In this document: piece by piece, positions 1 through 5,327 of the stretch
How the letters are laid out: each line of letters opens with the position of its first letter
Position numbering within the stretch: position 1 is the stretch's first letter
Source of the DNA: Minisyncoccota bacterium
GTDB taxonomy: Bacteria; Patescibacteriota; Minisyncoccia; UBA6257; GWB1-50-10
Length of the DNA stretch: 5,900 nt
Assembly: GCA_020062265.1 (NCBI GenBank)
Contig: JAGUWR010000046.1
Coordinates: 1-5,900, forward strand
Direction of reading: 5' to 3'
Notes under the pieces: generated by a model
Database searches by the model: none
What the model saw: the letters and a program-made list of their open reading frames with translations, nothing else
What the model was told of the DNA's origin: nothing
Position numbers and translations under genes: made by a program

Positions 1-993
1 AGTTGAAGGAACAAACGGTCTGACCAATTCAAAAAGCTTTCGCGAATCAGTAATTCTAATATAGCAAGCGTTAAGCCAATCCAGTTTATCGGGGTTGAAT
101 ATGGCGCCGCCTTTTTGAACCCGATCCAAACTGAATTCCATCAACATCTCTTCCGGTTTAACTATTTCCCGATCCCGAGCCGGATGCCAACCGAGCAGAA
201 CAAGAAAGTTAAGTATTGCCGAAGAAAGATAGCCTTCCTTTTTGTAATCAAGGAAGGATTTCCCAAGATAACGCTTTGAGAGCTTCTTTTTGTCGGCTCC
301 GAGAATTAACGGCAGGTGAGCGTACTGGACCAGCGGTATTTCTAATGCCTGTTGAATCATAATTTGTTTGGGAGTATTCGGCAGATGTTCCTCGCCCCGG
401 ATAACGTGACTGATACCCGACTCAAAATCGTCGACAACCACGGCAAAATTGTAAAGCGGTTCTTCTAAACTTTTAGCGATGATGATGTCGCCGATCAGCC
501 CCGTTTTAAAAGAAACCTTGCCGCGAACCAAATCATTTATAAAGACTTCGGCGTCGGGCATCTTGAAACGGATAACGCCTTTTTCATTTTTGAGGTTACG
601 ACAACGGCCGCCGTACCGCGGCGCTAATCCTTGAGTGAGTTGGGACTGACGTTCTAATTCCAGATCCTCGGGCTTACAAGAACAGTAATAAGCAAATCCG
701 GCTTCAAGAAGACGCCCAAGATAGCGCCGATAAATTTCTTTTCTCTGGCTTTGGCGGTAAATTTCGCCGTCCCAGTTCAAACCAAGCCAACGCAAACTTT
801 CAATAAAGTCATCTTCATACTCCTTTCGGGAACGTTCCCTGTCAGTATCCTCAAACCTCAACAAAAACTCGCCGTTCTGCCGGCGGGTGAAAAGCCAGTT
901 AAAAAGAGCGGTCCGAGCATTGCCAAAACTAAAAGGACCTGTCGGCGAAGGCGCAAAACGAACCCTTACATTTTTTACCGTCGGGTCGTCCAT
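1..993 (-). CDS. gltX: Glutamyl-tRNA synthetase (GluRS), N-terminal 331 residues; 3' end beyond the window
   Basis: Class I aminoacyl-tRNA synthetase that charges tRNA(Glu) with glutamate in the cytoplasm. Reading leftward from the ATG at 993-991, the frame is open to the window edge. The N-terminus reads VRVRFAPSPTG, a GluRS hallmark. The following HIGH-signature position is PFSFGNARTAL, so residues 22-25 are S-F-G-N and the usual first His is Ser. C104, C106 and C131 form C-x-C-x24-C, the spacing of the zinc-binding insert of E. coli GluRS, but the fourth position (x-His) is Asn here. The second ATP-binding loop, KLSKR, is intact at 237-241, followed by GYLSSAILNFLVLLGW, typical of the GluRS body. 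The anticodon-binding C-terminal part lies off the window (family length is usually about 460-500). No Shine-Dalgarno precedes the ATG. A TATAGT hexamer at 1011-1006 could be a -10 element with a very short leader, but no matching -35 is visible. Family assignment is firm; tRNA(Glu)-only versus dual Glu/Gln specificity cannot be judged from this part. Confidence 0.95.
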   Translation of the reverse strand, partial: MDDPTVKNVRVRFAPSPTGPFSFGNARTALFNWLFTRRQNGEFLLRFEDTDRERSRKEYEDDFIESLRWLGLNWDGEIYRQSQRKEIYRRYLGRLLEAGFAYYCSCKPEDLELERQSQLTQGLAPRYGGRCRNLKNEKGVIRFKMPDAEVFINDLVRGKVSFKTGLIGDIIIAKSLEEPLYNFAVVVDDFESGISHVIRGEEHLPNTPKQIMIQQALEIPLVQYAHLPLILGADKKKLSKRYLGKSFLDYKKEGYLSSAILNFLVLLGWHPARDREIVKPEEMLMEFSLDRVQKGGAIFNPDKLDWLNACYIRITDSRKLFELVRPFVPST

Positions 994-1015
994 ATTTTTA
1001 AGTTTACTATAAAAA

Positions 1016-1036
1016 CCCCAAATCCCAAATCCCCCA
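1016..1036. repeat. CCCAAAT tandem repeat just upstream of gltX
   Basis: Two exact 7-nt copies of CCCAAAT (1017-1023 and 1024-1030) are flanked by C-runs at 1016-1019 and 1031-1035. On the minus strand, the gltX coding strand, this gives the G-runs GGGGG, GGG and GGGG separated by ATTT, with an extra GG just upstream. The tract ends about 22 nt before the gltX ATG, so it is in the promoter or 5' leader region. It could be simple low-complexity spacer or a weak G-quadruplex former. No function is demonstrated by the sequence. Confidence 0.5.
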
Positions 1037-1046
1037 CCTGCACCGA

Positions 1047-1096
1047 AGTTCTCGCCTCGCTGAAGTTTTGGCGAAGCGGAACGACGAGTAAGAACT
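1047..1096. repeat. GC-rich imperfect inverted repeat between gltX and the HTH remnant
   Basis: AGTTCT (1047-1052) pairs with AGAACT (1091-1096), and the adjacent CGCC (1053-1056) pairs with GGCG (1070-1073). The left arm is one continuous 10-nt block while the right arm is split by 17 nt, so a simple stable hairpin is unlikely. The patch is clearly more GC-rich than the AT-rich DNA beyond 1303, and it ends close to where recognisable HTH coding sequence begins. It could be one copy of a dispersed intergenic element, but a single copy in one window cannot show that. Confidence 0.35.
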
Positions 1097-1128
1097 CTGC
1101 CGACCCCGTCGTCATAATCTATTTTGGA

Positions 1129-1302
1129 TTATACCGCAAAAAGGCCCGGCTTGAGGCCGGCTTGAAACAATTAGATGTGGCTCAAGAATTAAAAAAGCCC
1201 CAGTCCTATATTTCAAAAACAGAAAGAGGCGAAAGACGACTTGATATAGCCGAATTGAAAGAGTTAACAAAGATTTATAAAAAAGATATAAACTTTTTTA
1301 TA
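1129..1302 (+). pseudogene. XRE/Cro-type helix-turn-helix regulator, remnant without a start codon
   Basis: The plus-strand frame encodes a clear XRE-family DNA-binding domain of about 58 residues, from LYRKKARLEAGLKQ to the KKDINFF end. The core KPQSYISKTERGERRLD contains the recognition helix and the E-x-G-x-R turn typical of the family, followed by a final helix, IAELKELTKIYKK. The open frame extends left to an ATG at 751, but that stretch is antisense to gltX and then crosses the GC-rich inverted-repeat patch. There is no ATG, GTG or TTG in frame between that patch and the domain, so the native 5' end appears lost. To the right the frame runs to a stop at 1501-1503 through F/I/K/N-rich translation of AT-rich DNA. 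A one-base change in the T-run near 1294-1299 would give a stop almost at once, consistent with decay at the 3' end too. It is the only coding-like sequence on the plus strand. Translation from a non-standard start cannot be excluded. What it regulated is unknown. Confidence 0.6.
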
Positions 1303-1585
1303 ATTCATGGGTTTTCTAAATTTATGTTTGTTACTTTCCAAATTACCTCAAATTTTCTCTCACCCAATCATAAAAATCTGTTTTCAAAAACTTCAAAAAT
1401 CCATCAGATCTTTCTTTTGAAAAATCTGTCTTATTTTCTCTACAATCTATTTGACTTTATTCTTATTACTCTCTACATCAAAATCATAATAGAAAGAAAA
1501 TAGAAAGCCCAATAAAAGTTATCCACAGGTTTAAAAATATTTTTCCCTTGGCAGACAAAAAATTTATTATTTTAGGATTTTTATA
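1303..1585. other. AT-rich intergenic tract downstream of murG, no intact gene
   Basis: This stretch separates the end of murG from the HTH remnant. I see no RNA gene and no protein-coding frame with a credible start. It contains a direct repeat of AAAAATCTGT (1372-1381 and 1420-1429), an A/T inverted repeat TTTTCAAAA/TTTTGAAAA (1381-1389 and 1415-1423), a perfect 12-bp palindrome AAAAATATTTTT (1533-1544) and one DnaA-box match. No GC-rich hairpin followed by a U-run is visible just after the murG stop, so no convincing intrinsic terminator can be called. A 38-codon minus-strand open stretch with no start codon (1343-1456) is discussed among the findings. Confidence 0.5.
1519..1527 (+). promoter_or_regulatory. 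Perfect match to the DnaA-box consensus TTATCCACA
   Basis: The nonamer TTATCCACA matches the E. coli-type DnaA box exactly. It lies in AT-rich intergenic DNA, 5 nt before the palindrome AAAAATATTTTT at 1533-1544. I found no second exact or near-exact box in this intergenic tract. One box without dnaA, dnaN or a box cluster is weak evidence for an origin. It could be a DnaA-titration or regulatory site, or a chance match. Confidence 0.35.
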
Positions 1586-2725
1586 TCAATGGCCAAAACC
1601 CGCTAACTTTAAAATTTCTTCAGCTATTAGTTGAGCGGCTTTTGGTTTGGCAAAGGTCTTGGCGGCTTGAACCATTTCTTCCCGCAATCGGGCATCACCA
1701 ATTATGTTTTTTATTTGGCGGATTAGGATGCCGAATTTAAAATTAGCTTCCTCAACAACCACTGCCGCACCGCTTTCGGCGTACTCATAAGCATTGGTAA
1801 GTTGATGATTGTTTGCCGAATCAGTAATCGGAATAAGAATTGAGGGTTTGCCAAAGGCGGCGATTTCAAAAATAGAGCCGGCGCCGGGCCTAGAAACGAC
1901 CACGTCAGCGGCTGCCAAAGCATATTTTATTTGTCCCAAGTTTAAAAAACCGATACTCTTGTAACGTTCTGTTAGGGTCTCATTTAAACCGCGAAGAGCG
2001 TGAGCGGCCAGAATTTTTATTTCCTCTTCATTAGCCAGTCCGGTTTGATGGTAAACCTGAAACTCCTGAAGAAAACTTTCAAGATTGCTGACCATAAAAC
2101 TATTAATAATGGCTGCTCCTTGCGAGCCACCCAAAATCAAGACCAGCGGCATATCTTGATTAAAACCAAGATATGTTTTAATCTGCCGCGCCTCAGATGT
2201 TAAACCGTTTAAAAACTCAGCCCGGACGGGATTGCCCACTAACACGGTCTTTCCCTTGGGGAAAAACGCGGCGGCTTTTCGAAAAGAAATGCCAATTTTT
2301 TTAGCCAATTTGGCTGAAATTCGGTTAGCCAAACCGGGGATTGAATCTGACTCGTGAATAATTATTGGGATGAAATAAAACTTTGCCGCCAGCACCACCG
2401 GTAACGCTCCCGGCCCCCCTTTTGAGAAAACAACATCGGGCATCAGTTTAAAAAGAAGAGCAAATGCTTGGATAACGCTCCAAAAAAATTTAGGGATGTC
2501 AATTAAATTAGCGATGTCTAAATAGCGGCGCCACTTGGCGCCGGCGATACGATAAGCCGGAATGTTCCGCCGCGAAAATTCTTCATTAAGAGGACTGGCC
2601 GGACCTAAATAAAAAATCTCTGCCCGGCCTTGGGCAATTTCGATTAGAGAATCGGCGACCGCAACCAGAGGAAAAATGTGACCGCCGGTGCCGCCGCCGG
2701 CAAGAATGATGCGAACGGTATTCAT
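1586..2725 (-). CDS. murG: MurG, lipid II-forming N-acetylglucosaminyltransferase
   Basis: GT28-family enzyme that transfers GlcNAc from UDP-GlcNAc onto lipid I to make lipid II, on the cytoplasmic face of the membrane. The 379-residue product is close to the usual 350-380. The N-terminal glycine loop GGGTGGH is at residues 10-16. The lipid I side carries HESD (124-127), where many MurGs have HEQN, then IPGLANR and the GNPVR element at 164-168. The C-terminal nucleotide-binding half has GGSQGA (199-204), SRPGAGSIFE (278-287, with the uridine-contacting Glu at 287) and NNHQLTNA (305-312). The ATG at 2725-2723 overlaps the ftsW TGA as ATGA, so translation is probably coupled; no Shine-Dalgarno is visible. 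It is the last gene of the cell-wall unit: the next gene in this direction, gltX, starts about 590 nt away, and murC does not follow. Confidence 0.97.
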   Translation of the reverse strand: MNTVRIILAGGGTGGHIFPLVAVADSLIEIAQGRAEIFYLGPASPLNEEFSRRNIPAYRIAGAKWRRYLDIANLIDIPKFFWSVIQAFALLFKLMPDVVFSKGGPGALPVVLAAKFYFIPIIIHESDSIPGLANRISAKLAKKIGISFRKAAAFFPKGKTVLVGNPVRAEFLNGLTSEARQIKTYLGFNQDMPLVLILGGSQGAAIINSFMVSNLESFLQEFQVYHQTGLANEEEIKILAAHALRGLNETLTERYKSIGFLNLGQIKYALAAADVVVSRPGAGSIFEIAAFGKPSILIPITDSANNHQLTNAYEYAESGAAVVVEEANFKFGILIRQIKNIIGDARLREEMVQAAKTFAKPKAAQLIAEEILKLAGFGH

Positions 2726-3831
2726 AGCCGATACTTAGAAATATTAACAATAATCCCGGCCATTGTTAAGCAAACGGCGAGGGCGGTGCCGCCGAAACTG
2801 ATAAAAGGCAGAGGTATACCGGTAAGAGGAAACAGGCCTGAAGTGGCGGCCATATTAATGAATGCCTGGATGCCGATGAGCGTCCCGAAGCCAAAAGCGA
2901 GACAGCGACTGAACAAGTCCGGGGCTTGCCGTCCGAGTGAAAAACTTCGCCAGACAAGAATAATAAAAAGAAAAATGAGCAGAATCGAACCAACAAAACC
3001 GAGTTCTTCTGCAATGACCGCAAAAATGGAATCTCCAATCGGTTCAGGAAGATAATGGAGTTTAGTGGTTGACTGACCGTAGCCGACACCGGTGAGACCG
3101 CCGGAACCAATGGCGATAAGGGCCTGATTTAAATGGTAACCCCGGCCAAGAGGATCTTCTTGGGGATTTAGGAAACCGAGGACGCGCTCGTAGCGATAAT
3201 CGGTAAGAAAAATAAGGGAAGTAATAGCGACTAAACCGATAACCACCGCCCCGATCACAAATCTAAATTTGGCGCCGGCGCTGAAGTAAACAATAAGAGA
3301 GGCGGCTAAAATGACCACGGCCGTGGTGGTGGCCGGCTGGAGAAAAAGAAGAAAAGCCACCACCCCCGAAAGAATTAAAAAAGGCAGAAAACCTTTAGAG
3401 AAGCTCCGGCTCCGCGCCTGACTGCGGCTGAACCAAGCGGCGAGATAAGCCAGAAAGGTAAACTTTAAAATCTCGCCGGGCTGGAAACTGACAAAACCAA
3501 AATCTACCCACCGCTCCGATCCTTTGATACTAACCCCTAGCGGCGAGAAAACTAAAAGCAAAAGAATAATGTTTCCAAGAAGCAGCCAGGGAGCAAGTTT
3601 TTCCCAAAAGCGGTAATAGATAAGAGAACCCGCCAAAAAACCAAGAAATCCAATAAGTAAACCATAACTCAATTGATGTTTTAAATAGTAGTAGCTGTCG
3701 TTGAACTTAATCTTCCCTAAATCAGAAGAGGCGCTGGCAAGCATTACCAGACCAAAAATAACCAAAAGAACAAGAACGGTTATGAAAACATAATCTGGCC
3801 GGTGGCGCGCTTTTTTAAAAATAGGGCTCAT
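2722..3831 (-). CDS. ftsW: FtsW, SEDS-family septal peptidoglycan glycosyltransferase
   Basis: Polytopic membrane protein that polymerises lipid II with a partner class B penicillin-binding protein at the division site. I chose the ATG at 3831-3829 (369 residues), although the frame is open for 42 more codons upstream. That upstream part lies inside the amidohydrolase gene and encodes a Cys/Arg/Ser-rich, non-membrane sequence, whereas this ATG overlaps the amidohydrolase stop as ATGA and starts just before the first hydrophobic helix (about 14-33). SEDS signatures are GSERW (104-108), FQPGEILK (116-123), DPLGRGYHLNQALIAIGSGG (226-245), LPEPIGDSIFAVIAEELG (261-278) with the conserved Asp at 267, and PLPFISFGG (340-348). 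Eight to ten membrane helices are apparent. The usual QPD-x-G after helix 4 is QPATT here (165-169). FtsW rather than RodA is inferred mainly from its position between the murD slot and murG. Confidence 0.93.
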   Translation of the reverse strand: MSPIFKKARHRPDYVFITVLVLLVIFGLVMLASASSDLGKIKFNDSYYYLKHQLSYGLLIGFLGFLAGSLIYYRFWEKLAPWLLLGNIILLLLVFSPLGVSIKGSERWVDFGFVSFQPGEILKFTFLAYLAAWFSRSQARSRSFSKGFLPFLILSGVVAFLLFLQPATTTAVVILAASLIVYFSAGAKFRFVIGAVVIGLVAITSLIFLTDYRYERVLGFLNPQEDPLGRGYHLNQALIAIGSGGLTGVGYGQSTTKLHYLPEPIGDSIFAVIAEELGFVGSILLIFLFIILVWRSFSLGRQAPDLFSRCLAFGFGTLIGIQAFINMAATSGLFPLTGIPLPFISFGGTALAVCLTMAGIIVNISKYRL

Positions 3832-5324
3832 AAATTTTTCTTTAAGACCTTGCCGGCTAAAACATTTATCGGTCTCCCCTCTTCTAGAACTACGACACCG
3901 TTCAACAATACTTCGCTCGGACGATAACTCCGCCAAACAGCAAGATCGGCATAACAACCTTCCCCAATCACGCCGCGCTTATTAATACCGTATTTCCGGG
4001 CCGGGATAGAAGTAATTTTAGCGACTGCCTTTTCAAGAGATAATCCTCCGCTACTAGCCCATTTGAGAAATTTTGGAAAGGTATTCCAGTTCCGCTCATG
4101 TTTGAATTCGCCTTCAGCAAGACCGGCGCCATTTGAGGAGATAATCGCGCGCGGCGAGTTCATAAAATCCTCCAGAACTTTCTCGTCAATGTCGCGATTG
4201 AAAACAATGGCCCGCAGACGAACAAAACGCATCAAACGCAGGAGGGCCTGAGGCGGAGGGACGTTCATGTCGCCGGCAAACTCCTCAAGCGTTTTACCGC
4301 AGAGACGCTGAAAGGGCGACGGCACATAACCAATGGTTAAATCAGACGACCGTAATTTCCAAAGATACTCCAAAATTCTGCCCTCAAGATGAGGAGAAAT
4401 TAACCGATCAAACATAATTTCCAGACTGCTGTTTTGAACCCAAGGCGGCAAAAGAGTAAAAATAGGCCGGGCGGTTGTTTCAAAAGGATAGCAGTCAAAA
4501 TGGATTAACACTTGAGCGCTCTCTTTTTCAATGGTTTCCAAGGATTGACGATAGGACTTTATAAAATTTTTAAGCGGCTGAAAATGACTTATTTCTAAAT
4601 TAACGCCTGTTTCGCGAGTGACATCAATTACTTCGGCTATTGAATCTTCCAAGCCCTCGCCGGCATCCCTCAAATGGGTGGCATAAACGCCTTTTGCCGA
4701 TGCCGTTATCTTGACCAATTCTCTAATTTCCCGAAAAGGAATGCGACAGAGAGGAAGATAGCTAAGACCGATTGATAAACCAAAAGCTCCCTCTTTTAAA
4801 GCTTGAGCTAAAACTTCTTTAAATGAATTAAGTTCGGTTTCGGTGAGATCGCGCGGTTCCCCCCGGGTGAGGGCTTGACGAACTGTTGAATGACCGACCA
4901 AGGTGCCGAAATTTACGCCTATTTTTCGTTTCTTTAAAATATCAAGGAACCCCCTTATTGAACGCCAGTCCACATTCACTTTTGAGGTATCGCTCCATTC
5001 ACGAATCGAATCAAGAGAACCGTCAAGGAGAGGAGCAAGAGACATCCCGCAATTGCCGCCGATAATAGCCGTCACTCCTTGTTTGATAAAATCGGTCTGA
5101 TGAGGCTCAAGAAAAATGCTTAGAAAATGATCCGAATCAGTATTGACGTCAACAATGCCCGGGGTAACGATGGCGCCGGCGGCATCAATAGTTTTATCGG
5201 CTTGGCTTTTAGGAAACGTCCCTAAGCCAACTATTTTCTCTCCTCTTACTAAGACGTCGGTCTTTACCGGCGGCGATTCAATACCGTCGTAAACTAAACC
5301 GTTTTTTATGAGAATTGAGGACAT
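3828..5324 (-). CDS. D-aminoacylase / N-acyl-D-amino-acid deacylase family amidohydrolase in the murD position
   Basis: A 498-residue member of the amidohydrolase superfamily (D-aminoacylase group), whose known relatives remove N-acyl groups from D-amino acids. The N-terminal small beta domain begins ILIKNGLVYDGIES and leads to IVTPGIVDV. Family landmarks are GGNCGMS with C92, VGHSTVR (143-149), YATHLRD with H217, LEISHFQP with H247, KHERNWNTFPKFL (408-420), and the C-terminal SIPARKYGINKRGVIGEGCYADL (439-461). H217 and H247 are 30 residues apart, matching the spacing of the two later zinc ligands in Alcaligenes D-aminoacylase (H220/H250). Two ligand sites deviate: the usual HxH after the first strand is N61-T-D63, and the usual SDG late in the barrel is S-N398-G. 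No signal peptide or membrane segment is seen, so it is probably cytoplasmic. The ATG at 5324-5322 is 3 nt after the mraY stop, and its own TGA overlaps the ftsW ATG, so it is expressed with the peptidoglycan genes. Substrate and activity are unknown; a link to D-amino acids of the wall is inference from context. Confidence 0.85.
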   Translation of the reverse strand: MSSILIKNGLVYDGIESPPVKTDVLVRGEKIVGLGTFPKSQADKTIDAAGAIVTPGIVDVNTDSDHFLSIFLEPHQTDFIKQGVTAIIGGNCGMSLAPLLDGSLDSIREWSDTSKVNVDWRSIRGFLDILKKRKIGVNFGTLVGHSTVRQALTRGEPRDLTETELNSFKEVLAQALKEGAFGLSIGLSYLPLCRIPFREIRELVKITASAKGVYATHLRDAGEGLEDSIAEVIDVTRETGVNLEISHFQPLKNFIKSYRQSLETIEKESAQVLIHFDCYPFETTARPIFTLLPPWVQNSSLEIMFDRLISPHLEGRILEYLWKLRSSDLTIGYVPSPFQRLCGKTLEEFAGDMNVPPPQALLRLMRFVRLRAIVFNRDIDEKVLEDFMNSPRAIISSNGAGLAEGEFKHERNWNTFPKFLKWASSGGLSLEKAVAKITSIPARKYGINKRGVIGEGCYADLAVWRSYRPSEVLLNGVVVLEEGRPINVLAGKVLKKNL

Positions 5325-5327
5325 ATT

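Noticed and set aside
751..1503. 250-residue plus-strand open frame read as a single gene
   Set aside because: Its first third is antisense to well-supported gltX coding sequence, the middle crosses repeats, and the end is translated AT-rich spacer. Only the HTH part (about 1129-1302) is convincing.
1533..1585. Intrinsic terminator after murG
   Set aside because: The only palindrome is A/T-only (AAAAATATTTTT), with no GC stem followed by a U-run on the minus strand.
1723..2203. Short frames 1923-1723 (minus) and 2000-2203 (plus) inside murG
   Set aside because: Overlap conserved MurG motifs in another frame or strand, with no independent evidence of coding.
2678..3110. Open frames on both strands (2678-3055 plus, 3110-2766 minus) inside ftsW and murG
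   Set aside because: They are shadows of the real genes: basic or low-complexity translations with no recognisable domain, fully overlapping conserved coding sequence.
3832..3957. Longer FtsW start at 3957
   Set aside because: The extra 42 residues are Cys/Arg/Ser-rich, overlap the amidohydrolase C-terminus in another frame, and are unlike any FtsW N-terminus. The ATGA overlap at 3831 gives a standard start.
4063..5100. Short plus-strand frames 4063-4251 and 4903-5100
   Set aside because: Antisense to the amidohydrolase gene, with Arg/Ser-rich translations and no domain or start context.
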